NCBI GenBank assembly: GCA_021234155.1
Contig: JAJEKV010000014.1
Span: 4,669,563-4,733,562 of the forward strand
Reading direction: 5' to 3'
Length of the DNA: 64,000 nt
DNA from: Isoetes taiwanensis
Lineage: Eukaryota; Streptophyta; Lycopodiopsida; Isoetales; Isoetaceae
Each line of letters begins with the position of its first letter. The first letter of the stretch is position 1. Made by a program: the position numbers and the translations under genes. Below, piece after piece: positions 11,384 through 22,393 of the stretch. The notes below the pieces were generated by a model that was not told the DNA's origin, did no database searches, and saw nothing but the letters and a program-made list of their open reading frames with translations.

Positions 11384-11830
11384 TGTTAGCCCTTTGGGCT
11401 AAACATATGTATGAGTGGCATAGGCCACATGTATTTATCACATTGGACCACTTGATCTAGGGTCCAGATTTAGCCCACATATGTGGTAGGTGGCATAGGC
11501 CACATGTATTTCTCATATTGGACCCCACAATCTATGGCCCAGATTTAGCCTAGATTTGTGGTAGGTGAGATATTAGTTAGTGTTAGGGTTTTGCTCTACT
11601 ATTTAGAGAGAGCATTTCCTCTCATTGTTTAGGTTTTTGCTCACGTTTTGGAGCACCTCCTTTTGGAGCATCAATATGATTCAGTTTTATTCATTCTTTG
11701 CTTTGTTCTTGTTCTTGGACTTTCTTCCCATCTTCTTTTGTTGATTCATGAGCATTTGTGGCAGCCTTGTGGCATCCGGCAGTCATGGACTGCTGCTGCA
11801 AGGTGATGCCAAGAACCCCAAACATCAACA
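11384..11830 (+). repeat. 5' LTR of element 2 (447 bp)
   Basis: It matches the 3' LTR with only a few substitutions, plus a 13-bp insertion near its end (about 11789-11801) that the 3' copy lacks. Inside it is an imperfect tandem duplication of about 80 bp; both halves start TGGCATAGGCCACATGTATTT (read as two adjacent motifs) at about 11417 and 11493. Confidence 0.9.
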
Positions 11831-11831
11831 C

Positions 11832-11852
11832 TGGCGCCTCATGCCGGGGTCT
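11832..11852 (+). promoter_or_regulatory. Primer-binding site, tRNA-Asp-like
   Basis: One base after the LTR the sequence reads TGGCGCC, four or five unmatched bases, then GCCGGGG. Both blocks agree with the complement of the 3' end of plant tRNA-Asp, the primer commonly used by Athila/Tat-type elements. The middle is degenerate. Confidence 0.65.
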
Positions 11853-13429
11853 GTTTCGCTCATGATCAATCCCTTGTTTTCATTTCAAGCATCTCCAAAA
11901 GTTTTTCAGCAAAAAAAAAAAATTGGTTATACATCGACACCTTTTGGGGTTTTTATCTCTGATATTTGGCCACCGTTCCTTTGGAAAGAGGCTAAAATGG
12001 TTTGTGAGTAAAGACAGCAGGTGGTACATTTCTTTCTCTTATTTAACATTGCTTATTGTTAGGAAAAGCAAGAAACACTGGAAGAGGATCAACACTGGAA
12101 GAGGTTTTCATCGAAATATTTTTCCATATTCTATTATATTATATGTCCATCGTTCCAGCACAAACAAGCTGCAGATCGTTCACAAACAGAGTGCCAAAGC
12201 TCCCACGGCTCTTCTCCTTGTATACTTGGCCATATTTTTTTCATGACTTTGAAGCGAGTTTTCTAGACCTGCATCGCTTTGGTATCTGTCTTCTTCATCG
12301 ACATATTTTTAGAATTCTTATATCTCCTGTTTGCCCACAAGCCGGAAGAGGCAGAGCAAACAACACAATGTTTTCGCAGGTATGGCCTTGCTTTTGCAAA
12401 TGCAAGCCACAACGACATTATATCTGTGCAGAATCTCAATCTGTTGTCTTGTGCCCAATGGGCAAGCCAATGTATGGTCTCATCCTGAAGTGTCTTACTG
12501 CACCATCTCCACCTGTTTGTGATAATATCAGAAGCCCACCGGCTCTCTAGATCTCCCTGCATATATTGCCCAGGTCCTGCACAAAGCAGAGTTTTGCAAC
12601 CCACAAACAATAGCCGTTTGACTAAAAGGGGGCTATGTCTTTGAGCCCTCTTCTGCCACTGTTCGAGCTCGAAAATGTTATCTTCAGGCCCATCTTACTA
12701 TATCGCAGCATCCACATTTGGCCTTAAAACTATAGATAGTCCAAAAAGGGCAAAATCACTCTGGTTTCCTCACGAAGCTTCTTCTTGCTCTGTTTCTTGT
12801 CAAAATCAGTACATTGTGTCTATTGGCCAAGGCAACACATCACATTTACTTTGTTCAGCTTCTATGCTCTGCCTGACGCGGTATCTGCCAAAACAAGGTT
12901 TAGTCTCTTCATTCAAAGTACAAGCAGGCCTGAGCATCCTTCCACAAGTTTTTTTCTTCGCCCAACTGCGAGACACAGAGTCCCAACGATTACACCAAAC
13001 ACATTTCTTCTTCGCTGCACATCTACTCTCTTGAGGTATAGGCCCTGTTTCTGTTTTTCAACTGTAATACAAAGGGCTTTGGTGCAGAGTTCCAGAGCAC
13101 ACCATTGGTCGATCATCTGCTTCTTTCAAACATCACGTGCGCCCTTTCGGCATCATCAACAAATCCCCTTCATTGGCATCATCAACAAATCCGGCAAGCA
13201 TACAAACCATTCAGGCACATACCTCTCTCCGTGCTTTATCGACCTTCATAAAACTGTGGAAATCGAAGTCTTTCAGTCACAGCCAGATTCGTCCATAGCA
13301 GACTAATCTCTTGCATTTTGGCATGCATACCTCCCTGCACTAATCGTATGTAAGGGTTTCTTCAGTTCATTCCGGCAGACTATCAGACAACCATATGTGA
13401 AGGCCTTGAGAACTTCCACGACAAAGAAG

Positions 13430-15235
13430 CAAATCACACCACGGCCCCTCACGGCGTGGAGACTCTCAGCGGAAAACTTTTTATTCACGGCCTTCCACGG
13501 TCGACCCACGGCCTTCGATGGCCCAGAATCTATGATCTTCACAGTCCACGGCCCATCACCACGGCCCATCACGGGCCACACTTCATTGCATGACGGATCT
13601 TTGCAAAATCTTTTCTAACTTCCAAGTTTTGATCGACATCAACAGCAGCACGGCGTGAGTCTGCAACACCTTCACAATACCCACGGCCATCACGGCGTGG
13701 TCAATCTCTTCAATCACATCGTCAGAGACCCCACGGCCATCATGGCGTGGCTTTTTAGACCTTCGAACCATCAGGGCGTGGCCCATCCCTCCAAAACTTC
13801 AGCGACCCACGGCCTTGTTATGGCTTACAAAAACAAAACTCCCGGCGTGGCTTCACAAAACTCTCCACGACCTTTCTGAAACTCTCACGGCAACAAGCTT
13901 CAGGGCGACAAAGCTTCAGCGTGACTCTCACCACGGCCCCGTCAATCCGCATATTCATGGGCCCCTATTCATTCCGGCGTGCTCCTTTCCGGCGTAGGAT
14001 AATCTTACCCTGGATTGGGGGATCCCGGAGGTGTGATCCCGGAGGACGGGATCCCCAGAGGGCGTGTGATCCCGGAGGACAGGATCCCGCTGTTAACTGC
14101 GCAGTTAAAAGGTGACTGCGCAGTTTAGGGCCATTTTTTGGCCGGATTTTTGCTTGCTGATAGCAGCGGCGCTGCCCTCTCTTCCTCCTTGGCATCAAAC
14201 TGTAGCTCTTCTCAAGCCCATTCCGACCAACCTCGCACAAACCCCAGCTGATTCCGTCGAAGATCGGCCAAGAAAAAAGCATAAGAAAACTTGGCTGATT
14301 TTCGCTATAAGGGGCCTTTTTTTTGCGCAGTTACTGCGCAGTAAGGGGATCCCGCCCTCCGGGATCACATGCCCTCCGGGATCCCGTCCTCCGGGATCAC
14401 ACCTCCGGGATCCCCCAATCCAGGGTAAAACTATCTCACGCCCCTCCTTTCCTGGCAGCGTGCCATCCACTGAAAGCATCCACTCCACTTCGATGGCCCT
14501 CGGCCCCATGGCATAACCACGGCCCCCATAGCGTGCCCTCAACGTCAGAGCCCCACGGCCCTCACGGCGTGTACCCTCCCACGGCCATCACGGCGTGGCC
14601 TTCAGCCCTCAGAACCCCACGGCCCATCACGATGTGGCCACGGCAACTTCAGCGCCCACGGCCCCTTACGGGCGTGGCACCAATTCCGCGTGCGGCCCAC
14701 CCAACCAAAAAAAAAAAGGAAGGATGAGCATGAAATTTTTAATTGTCCGCACACTAAAGGCGGGGCACTTGTCATTCAACACACATATCTTAATGACTCG
14801 ATTCTTTTATGGCGACACTTGGCACTTAGGCCATTCAACATGGGCAACATTCTTGGTATTTTCCACTTCTTCTACTATTGAAGAGGGTTTTTTTATACCA
14901 TCTATCACATTCTATACATGGCGTGCTTATAAGCAAATGGCGTGAAGATGATTCAACCTTCCGCCCCTTTCGTACCTTCACCTTACATGGCCCAACGGCA
15001 TGTTAAGGCCATTCTTCAGCACTTGGATGCAAACTCGATCACGGCCCCTTGGCGTGATTTGTTTAATGGTGACTTCTTGACCTCTTCTTCAATTTTTGAG
15101 GCATTATGCCTTTGGAGGTGCAACTTTCATCAACCTAAAATTCCAGCAGCATCATTCTCTTTCCACAACAAACTCACGGCCTAAAGGCGTGAGTTCATCA
15201 AAATTGTCACGGCCCCTCACGGCGTGACTTCGAGC
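13430..15235. repeat. Array of CCACGGCC...GGCGTGG boxes in element 2
   Basis: More than a dozen partly palindromic boxes of the form CCACGGCC-N(3-6)-ACGGCGTGG occur, for example near 13438, 13680, 13731, 14530, 14555, 14580, 14615, 14655 and 15208. Spacing is irregular (roughly 20-100 bp), so this is not a simple tandem repeat. Each box can form a short stem. Overlapping frames on both strands are a by-product of the GC-rich repeats and have no protein motif. Confidence 0.75.
14005..14428. mobile_element. Nested 424-bp foldback element with about 110-bp TIRs
   Basis: The left end (TTACCCTGGATTGGGGGATC, 14005 on) is the exact inverse of the right end, which finishes CCAATCCAGGGTAA at 14428. 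The arms stay identical for about 50 bp and remain alignable for about 110 bp. The arms are built from short GGGATCCCGGAGG subrepeats, and the inner edges carry CTGCGCAGTTA copies, also inverted. The roughly 200-bp centre is unique. No target-site duplication is evident, so the superfamily is open. It interrupts the box array of element 2 and is younger than it. Confidence 0.75.
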
Positions 15236-15490
15236 TCTTTGAAGCATATTTTTGGCACATTTTGGGGGACACCTCATCTTTTGTCGCATTCTTGGAGATC
15301 TTCTATGCACCCTTGTACCAACAAACCTCACACAGCCCTATGGCGTGTGTAGGCCTTTTTTCGGCAATCTTTCCTCAACATTCAAGCTTACCTCATCGAC
15401 CCAAATGCAAGGCGTTTGAGAGACAACCTTTTCAATCAATCTCGGCTGTTCATAATACATGGCAGTTGAGCCTCTTTCAAGTTCAACAAA

Positions 15491-15715
15491 TGGCGTGAAG
15501 ATGACTTAGGGCCTTCCGCCCCTTCAATTTCAACTCCTTCAAGTTCAACTATCTGCTCAAACTCATTCAAGTTCCATAAATGGCGTGAAGATGACTTAGA
15601 GCCTTCCGCCCCTTCAATCACTTATGTTTCAACTCTTTCAAGTTCAACTCCTTGTCTCAACTTTTCAAGTTCAAAACTGGCGTGAAGATGACTTAGGGCC
15701 TTCCGCCCCTTCAAC
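15491..15715 (+). repeat. Three spaced copies of a 36-bp motif in element 2
   Basis: TGGCGTGAAGATGACTTAG followed by GCCTTCCGCCCCTTCAA occurs at 15491, 15581 and 15678, with an earlier diverged copy at 14938. The spacers are TTCAAGTTCAAC-rich. A second pair of repeats, GAGAAGTGGTGACAGCCTTC, lies at about 15799 and 15872. Confidence 0.85.
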
Positions 15716-16040
15716 AATTTTTGTTTCCTCATTTTTGTTCAACTCATTACAAGACACTTTGATTGGCGCATGTATTCGGAGCTAAGTGGCAAGCTCTATG
15801 AGAAGTGGTGACAGCCTTCTCCACATTAGATTCGACTTCTATGGATTTAAAGGAGCTTGTGGCAAGCTCAAGAGAAGTGGTGACAGCCTTCTCAACCTCT
15901 CATGAATTCTGTACTTCATCGACATTGGCATTTTTGGGTCCAGACTTCGGCGACATTCTCATTCTCATTATTTCCCCTCACTTTGGACACTGTTGTAAAT
16001 GTTTAACCTGCTATTATAAAGGTTCTACATAGTTTGGTGT

Positions 16041-16492
16041 GGTGGGGGGGAGTGTTAGCCCTTTGGGCTAAACATATGTATGAGTGGCATAGGCCACATG
16101 TATTTATCACATTGGACCACTTGATCTAGGGTCCATATTTAGCCCACATATGTGGTAGGTGGCATAGGCCACATGTATTTGTCATATTGGACCCCACAAT
16201 CTATGGCCCAGATTTAGCCTAGATTTGTGGTAGGTGAGATATCAGTTAGGGTTAGGGTTAGGGTTTTGCTCTACTATTTAGAGAGAGCATTTCCTCTCAT
16301 TGTTTAGGTTTTTGCTCACGTTTTGGAGCACCTCCTTTTGGAGCATCAATATGATTCAGTTTTGTTCATTCTTTGCTTTGTTCTTGTTCTTGGAGTTTCT
16401 TCCCATCTTCTTTTCTTGATTCATGAGCATTTGTGGTAGCCTTGTGGCATCCGGCAGTCATGGGGTGATGCCAAGAACCCCAAACATCAACA
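16041..16492 (+). repeat. Polypurine tract and 3' LTR of element 2
   Basis: The tract GGTGGGGGGGAG (16041-16052) directly precedes the LTR (16053-16492). This LTR has TTAGGG three times near 16247-16264, where the 5' copy has a shorter version, and lacks the 13-bp insertion of the 5' copy. It ends TCAACA and is followed by the AGCAC duplication. Confidence 0.9.
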
Positions 16493-16497
16493 AGCAC

Positions 16498-16980
16498 CCA
16501 TGCCTCAAAGTGCCTATATCATGGCCATTGCGTTCACGGTTATACCTGGGTTCAACTCCCAGGGATGCTAACAAAAATGCAAAAAAGCAATTAACACTCA
16601 AAAGAATATTATCGCACATATCCCAAGAATAAAAAAACCCAACAACAAAGGCGCTGGCTCCGCCAGCGCTAAATTCTTGTATAACATATGATTATGAAAG
16701 TAATTAAAGTTCTATATAATCTAATTTATATAAAAAGTTCAGTTTCAAACATTGGCAATATAGATACATACGAACCAATATCTCAAAAAGGACCATTGAA
16801 TATTCTCACCATTTCAGTTTTCAAAAGACAACATTTATAGAAATATAAAGTTTCATTTGACAGAATGACCTTAAAAGTTTTATCAAATTATAGATTTAAT
16901 AATTTCACAAATATAAGCTAGATGAATGATATAACATACTCTATATAACAATTTCCCCTCCCCCCCTCCCCCCTTCTCGA
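16498..16980. other. Intergenic DNA, no gene seen
   Basis: AT-rich flank between element 2 and the first LINE copy. It ends in a C-rich tract near 16954-16974 and the short sequence AAAGAAAGAA, which recurs at the far end of LINE A1. Confidence 0.5.
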
Positions 16981-17301
16981 AAAGAAAGAATAGAATAGAA
17001 TAGAATAGTTTTTTTAACGTCCACGGAGACCAATAGGTCATGGGACCCATACAATGGGCTAGTACAATCATTACTACTAGGATTAAAAAACCCCTGCCTC
17101 GAAAGGTTTTCAAGGGAAAAACCTTTGCAGTAATGATGATACTAGACAAACAGAGATAATGACTACCGGGGCTCGGAATTGCGCACGTTTATCTAGAACC
17201 TCAAGTATGTATAATGCCAAGTCATGCACGATGGTGGTGCTCGAGAAGTTGTGGAAGCGTGGAATGGAATGCTAAGGTCAAAAAAATGATTCCGGACTAT
17301 C

Positions 17302-18279
17302 TCAAAAGCGTGGGCAACTTCGTAAGAGTATGGCTTTCATCTTCAATAACTCAGAATCGGCAACAGCACATAGTCTCGCTTCTCGCGGCAACTGCGGCCG
17401 CTCCCATCTACCTGTCTCAATCCGTAGCCTATGGGACCCGTGCGAATTGATGCAATAGCTACAAGCTTTTTCCTGGACAATGAAGCAAGCAAATAGGCTT
17501 GGGGCCCTGGTGCCAAGGTGGGATTTATGTGTGCATGATAATGACCGCCACTTGGGCCAAAGTAATCGCTGGTCCCATATCTTTTGAGAAAAACGACCAT
17601 TGAGATATTGTTGCAAAAGCTCGATCAGAACCGGCAAGCATCGACAAAGGCTCGCGGTTTACCGCGACAACGGGCAAACCATGTAGTGCAATGCTCTTGC
17701 CAACATCGTTTCAAACGCTGAGGAGATTCAGCCATGGCAAGTGCAAGAACAGGATACCTAACATCATCCATATGGTGCACCTTGCAGATATAGTGGAGAT
17801 GGCGCTTCATGGCAGAATGTTGAAGAGGCCAAAAACCTGTCTCTTGTAAAAGAATAGCATAGGGCACCGTTGTTTTAACTCCGAGGCTGTAAGTGAGAAA
17901 GGACTTTTGCACCCGCTCCAAGCTCTCCCAAGCACTAGCACTAATGGCAGGTCCCCACACTTCAGAACCATACAGTAAAACAGGCTCTACCAAAGCCCGA
18001 AACAAGTGGGCTTTTCGTCGCCAATCATGAATTTCTGCGCGAAAACAATTGTTTTGCATTGCATAGAGTGCTCTCCATCCAGCAGCCACCCGCTTGGTAA
18101 TACAGTGTTCCCAAAGTGTGTTCTTACATAATTCTACACCAAGATACTTGTAGCTATCTACAACTTCAACTTCGCGGCTATCATAGTGCATAGGGGGAAC
18201 ATTGTGACGAGAAGATTGAACTACCAAAAGCTTGGTCTTTTGGAGATTAACACGCAGACCTGTGTTCTCACAAAAACTA
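17302..18279 (-). pseudogene. LINE A1 ORF2, post-RT region
   Basis: From 18279 down the frame reads CENTGLRVNLQKTKL, then after the 18227 start VDSYKYLGVEL, the conserved region following the RT palm of this family. ALYAMQNNCFRAEIHDW, LLYGSEVWGP and LLQETGFWPLQ follow and recur in copies A3, A4, A5 and A6. The 200-codon frame is open to 17625. Beyond it the C-terminal zinc-finger region is only partly readable across frames. Its role is RNA binding and target-primed reverse transcription together with RT. Confidence 0.8.
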
Positions 18280-19983
18280 GGTGAAGAGGAGGCGATGGCG
18301 CCGAGAACGGGCCGGAGACGGCGGCCCTGTTCCCCTTAGCACGATAGGGGACGGCTCTTGCCGCCCCTGCTTTCTTGCAGATCAAGCCCTTTGCTAGTCT
18401 GCCGGAGGGCCTCTAGGGCACCGTGTCTCCGATCCGGGCGCTCGACCACTTTGCTCAGCCGAAGCTCCGGGTTCACCCCTTCTCGCGGCAACTAACCGTG
18501 AATGGTTCTTTTCCCCGATTCAAAGATTCTTTGCTTTCTTGGTAAGTCTACAACACCTGGTTATCTGCTTCTTGCTTATTCACTCTCCACAAGGTTTTAC
18601 GCCACGGGGAGTAGCGCTTCAAAGTTAGTTGTTTCGTGTTGATTGAATGGCTCTTCCTTCTAGACATCGGGCCTTCTTCTTGTAAACCTGGCGGTATTGG
18701 CTGGAAGAATGATCTCGTAAATCGAAAAAGAATGTTAGTGGCTCAGAGTATTTCATGCCATAAGAAGAAGGGCTTTATTCTAGTACGTACCGCTTTACGT
18801 AATATCTACCGATTCCTCTTTAAGGCCGGCTCGATATCGATGGAAAGATGTTTGGCCTCCCAGTAGTATCTTGGCTGCAAAGAAGAAGAGGTCACCGGGC
18901 GGTTGTGGAACCGGTTAGCGACTTCTGTAGTACTTCATGCCATAAGAAGAAGGGCCTTATTCTAGTACAAACTCTGTCCGATTTTCTACCGATTCGGTTC
19001 TTTAAGGCGGGCGGAAATTAGGGCCGGAAAAATGTCGGCCTCCTCAGTAGTATCTTGGTCGCGAAAGAAGAAGAGGTCTGGCCGGCATCCTTAGTCTGAG
19101 GCTTCGCAACCCTTCTCTATGCTGGTGCCATTGTTGATGGGACCTAGATCTATGGACGGAAGCGGGGCACTTTACTCATTTCTGTTGCAAATTTTTAGAA
19201 GATCTTGTGGTTAGTGCTTAACTTGTAGCAGGGCTCGCGTTCCCCTTTCCCAGCAAGGGGTGATCTGTGCACTGTAAGCCATCTGGTAGGGGGAAGTCTA
19301 GAATGCTAATACCCTCTAGGGGCGGGAACTCTAGAAACTTCTAGGGACCCTAGAGCGGCTATTTTCTTGGTCTTGCGGAAGACAAGGCTTGCAATGACTA
19401 GAAGCGGATGGGCCTGGCATGATTACAGGGTTCTAGCGGTGGTGTGCTCATGATAGTTTGCTTGGCAAGAAGAAGGTGAGTGCCTCGTACTATGGGGCAC
19501 TCCCTATAGTACTGCTGCAACGTTGTTTGCTGGCTCATCTCTATTTTCGGTGGTGGAGCTTTAGGAGGACCCTGTCTCTCTAGTCAAGCAGCAGACAAAT
19601 GTATTTTACCCTTACCTCTTCCATGGGTTGCGATCCACAGTCTGATCTATATCGCCATATCCGAGAGCCTTTTTGAAGTAATGGCGCAGCCTTGGGGTAT
19701 GTGGAAGGCAGGAGTCGGTGCTCCCATAGTATCTATTTTGGAGAAGAGGCCGGCAGCTCCTCGTTTAGTACCGCCCCTTGTTATGCCATTAGGGGCTAGG
19801 AATTTGGTCAATCTCTCCCAGTAGTATCCTATGGAGAAGAGGTTGAGAGAGACTAATAGTACTAGGCCCGAGTCTAACTGCTATCATGGATCGGAGAAGT
19901 GGTAGCAGCTCTAGGCTCAACTGTATATATGTAAACGTTTTATCTTATGAATATACAGACTCTTGACTTCAAAAAAAAAAAAA
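18280..19983 (+). mobile_element. Unidentified 1.7-kb poly(A)-tailed retroposon inside LINE A1
   Basis: The insert ends in 18 A residues (19971-19988) and is flanked by AAAAACTA at 18272-18279 and 19984-19991, the second overlapping the A tail. This is the hallmark of L1-type target-primed insertion. The interrupted LINE reads continuously across it. The insert is GC-rich at its start and has no recognisable protein. Two diverged copies of a block starting TTCATGCCATAAGAAGAAGG (about 18751 and 18936) and four copies of AGTAGTATC...GAAGAGG (about 18864, 19049, 19725, 19822) give it internal structure. It may be a processed noncoding transcript or a SINE-like element. Confidence 0.7.
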
Positions 19984-19988
19984 AAAAA

Positions 19989-20383
19989 CTATGCAGAGAG
20001 CATGTAAATGTTGCTGCATACTAGCAAATGTATGTGCCGGTGAAACATCATCAAAGATACATAAGTTGCCTAATGATATAGTGTGCCAAATGTGGACCTC
20101 CGCCGCCATGATTATCAAGCCATTCTTCCAATTGATCAATGTACAATCCAAAGAGTGTAGGAGATAAAGGGCAACCCTGACGAACTCCAATATTGCTAGT
20201 GATTTGAGTATCTGATGCTGGAAATTTAGCAAAAACCCTTTCATAAAGCCGATAAACTGCATTTTGAAGATCTTGTGGAACCCCAAGTGCCTGCAAGCGC
20301 TGCCAAAGAAGCTCACGTGGTACTGTATCAAAAGCAGAAGTAAAATCCACAAAGCATATATAGAGGTATTGTATCAAAAGCAC
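19989..20383 (-). pseudogene. LINE A1 RT palm fragment
   Basis: The frame reads CFVDFTSAFDTVPRELLW (motif A, with aspartate) and RQGCPLSPTLFGLYIDQLE (motif B). At motif C an extra base turns the expected YADD into a frameshift (MYL then two stops). DDV...SMQQHLHAL follows in the next frame and runs into the retroposon border. Compared with a complete RT, everything before motif A is missing. Confidence 0.85.
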
Positions 20384-20522
20384 AAAGAAAGAAAGAATTT
20401 AACCTTTGGTAAATGTTTATAGAAAAAATTTATAAACACTTTTAAGATAAAGACCTTACTTCTAATTTCAAGTAGATACAATGCAAGAGATTTGGCCAGG
20501 ACAATTTAAAAATATATCTTTT

Positions 20523-21095
20523 AAGATAAGATAAGATAAGATAAGATAAGATAAGATAAGATAAGATAAGATAAGATAAGATAAGATAAGATGAATTTTT
20601 ACGTCCACAGGAACCCAACGGGTTATGGGACGGCACATGCAAGGGCAACAGCCCATCTAAAACCTGGGGACTAGGCCCCATCACCAAACACAATAACCAA
20701 ATATTAAAAGGCTACCAAGAATAAGATAAGATAATGCTAATGTTAGTGGTAAATTTATGCTTCTAAAATTATCTAGACATAGCCAGTCCAAGGATTGGAA
20801 GGCCATTGATCTAGAATAATTGTTTGCGCCTCCCCCCATTAATGCGCCCATTTCTTTTGCAAAGCGGCTGCCCCCTCACCTTGCGTAGAGCTCCTCCTTA
20901 CGGTTACACAATTGAAGAGGGGAGAGGTCCTCCTGTACTGAGAAACTAGTCCCTCTGAGATGGTTTCCATGCTGAAGAACATGTAAGCGGCTAAGAGTGT
21001 CTTGAAACCAAACCAAAAGATGGCGAGGACGATCAGGTCTTGCCGCTCCCACCCTAGTAGCGGAGACAACTCCATCAGCCTTCACATGCATGACA
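20523..21095 (-). mobile_element. LINE-derived ORF1-only element with (ATAAG)14 tail (HAL1-like)
   Basis: The 3' end is a 70-bp (ATAAG)n tail at 20523-20592, preceded in element sense by the family 3' motif. In place of ORF2 the next coding sequence is an ORF1-like segment (20876-21091: ATRVGAARPDRPRHLLVWF, VQEDLSPLQLCNRKEELYA), similar in pattern to the L1 ORF1p C-terminal domain, which binds RNA. A second copy with the same junction lies at 23894-24274, so this deleted form was itself mobilised. It abuts the tail of LINE A3. Confidence 0.7.
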
Positions 21096-21303
21096 TTAGT
21101 AGAATAGAATAGAATAGTTTTTTTTATCGTCCACTGAGACCAATCGGCCTATGGGACCCAGAAGGAGCGCAGCAAACTTATTACTGTCCGGGTTAAAAAA
21201 CCCCCGCCCCGAAGGGTTTTCGAGGGAAAAACCGTGGCAGTAATAAGAATGCTGTCAAACTGTACAAGTATACATCATCATGAAATAAATGTGTATGTAC
21301 ATG

Positions 21304-22390
21304 TCAAGTGCGTGCCCGAGGACATAGCTGATCTCGCATGTCCATGACCTCCTGAAGGTATGATCCTAGCATCTGTACGGATGCCGTGCTCAATGTCACA
21401 TGCAGCGGCTGGCCAGGCTTGACCAACTCAGCATAGCACGTCCGGATTTGATCATATGCTGGGCAACTTTGAAGGGTATGAGATTCATCCTCAATGACTT
21501 CCATTTGGCAAAGATTGATGAGCCCGTCCCCGACGTGGCTCACCAATCCATCCGCCGCCTCAATTCGAAGATGATGTGCCCCGTATAATGGAGGCAATGA
21601 GTCTCAAGGCTTTTCATTGGCAAGTGGGTGCACAGTAGCATTGTGGGCCTCTGCTCCAATGTGGGATTTATGTGGCGCCGGTAGTGTGCCGCCTTGACTG
21701 CTTCAAGGGCGCCGGCATCCCAAAGCTTGCTGATGAAGCAAGCGCCAAGATATTGCCTCAAGCTATGGCGATCTGCCCTCTGCTTGCACATGTATGCACC
21801 TGTGCTCCCGCACATTCCATCTAGCCATCCATTGAGCTCTCTTTTCCCTCCAAAGGGCCTTGAGGCGCTGGCCCCATTGCCATGATATAAGCTAGTTTTG
21901 GGAGACGAGCATCGTCCATGTTGACCACCTTCCTCGAAAATAGACAATGTGGCGATCAAGGGCCGCCCTCAAGAGGCAAGATTCCCGCTTCCCCCGCAAG
22001 AGAATTTGATATGGGACTGTGGACTTCACCCCTAGTGCTCGTACCAAGAAGGCTTTTCTCGCACTGCCCCAAGTCATTCCAAGTAGCGAGGGATACTACA
22101 CGGGCCCTATACTTCAACCCCGTATAAAAGGACAGCTCCACTAAGACTTTGAACAGGTGTGATCGATGGATCCAATCATACAACTCCGCTCTATGACTAT
22201 TGTTTTGCATTGCATATAGTGCTTTCCAGCCCGCCCAGAACTTCGTCAGAGCCGTATGGATGTGTCCCAAAGGCATAGTAGACGGAAACTCCACTCCCAA
22301 ATATTTGTATGTGGATGCTACTTCCACATTCCGCCCTCGGTAAATCGGAAGGAGGGATCCTACCGTCGTCGTGAAGATGATATGAAAACC
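21304..22390 (-). pseudogene. LINE A3 post-RT and C-terminal zinc-finger region
   Basis: Successive frames give VASTYKYLGVEF, ALYAMQNNSHRAELYDW, a HINPTLEQRPTM segment and finally LINLCQMEVIEDESHTLQSC. The last fits the C...E-D-E-x-H-x-L-x-x-C-P pattern at the C-terminus of this family's ORF2. Three frameshifts split it (near 21955, 21560 and 22200). It is homologous to A1 17302-18227 and A7 61830-62720. Confidence 0.75.
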
Positions 22391-22393
22391 ACC

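Larger units (their letters stand above)
11384..16492 (+). mobile_element. Non-autonomous LTR retrotransposon (element 2), TSD AGCAC
   Basis: Two nearly identical LTRs (11384-11830 and 16053-16492) begin TGTTAG and end TCAACA. They are flanked by the 5-bp duplication AGCAC (11379-11383 and 16493-16497). A tRNA-Asp-like primer site follows the 5' LTR and a G-run polypurine tract precedes the 3' LTR. The 4.2-kb interior contains no gag, protease, RT or integrase motif in any frame, so transposition must have used proteins made elsewhere. High LTR similarity implies a young insertion. Shared LTR ends, polypurine tract and CACGG-rich composition point to the element 3 family as the helper (inference). 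Confidence 0.9.
16991..20383 (-). mobile_element. LINE A1, 5'-truncated, split by a retroposon
   Basis: This minus-strand non-LTR element ends (low coordinate) in a (TTCTA)n tail at 16991-17008, preceded in its own sense by the family 3' motif. AAAGAAAGAA at 16981-16990 recurs at 20384-20393 and may be the target-site duplication. The element carries the RT palm (19992-20383) and the post-RT region (about 17160-18270). These two parts are one piece of LINE interrupted at 18280-19983 by a poly(A) retroposon. No upstream ORF1 or endonuclease remains, as is usual for 5'-truncated insertions. Confidence 0.8.

Noticed and set aside
12056-13306. Long overlapping open frames on both strands (164, 115, 119, 173 codons)
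   Set aside because: They lie inside the non-autonomous LTR element, overlap each other on opposite strands and show no domain or motif.
13965-14727. Open frames of 105-134 codons with repeated SRPPGSH-like peptides
   Set aside because: These are translations of the inverted GGGATCCCGGAGG subrepeats and CACGG boxes, not genes.
16247-16264. Three TTAGGG units, possible telomeric repeat
   Set aside because: It is a local expansion within the 3' LTR of element 2. The 5' LTR has a shorter version at the same place, and plant telomeres are usually TTTAGGG.
20523-20592. Regular (ATAAG) array that could be taken for a CRISPR-like or satellite array
   Set aside because: The unit is 5 bp with no spacers, and it sits exactly at a LINE 3' end, so it is a LINE tail.
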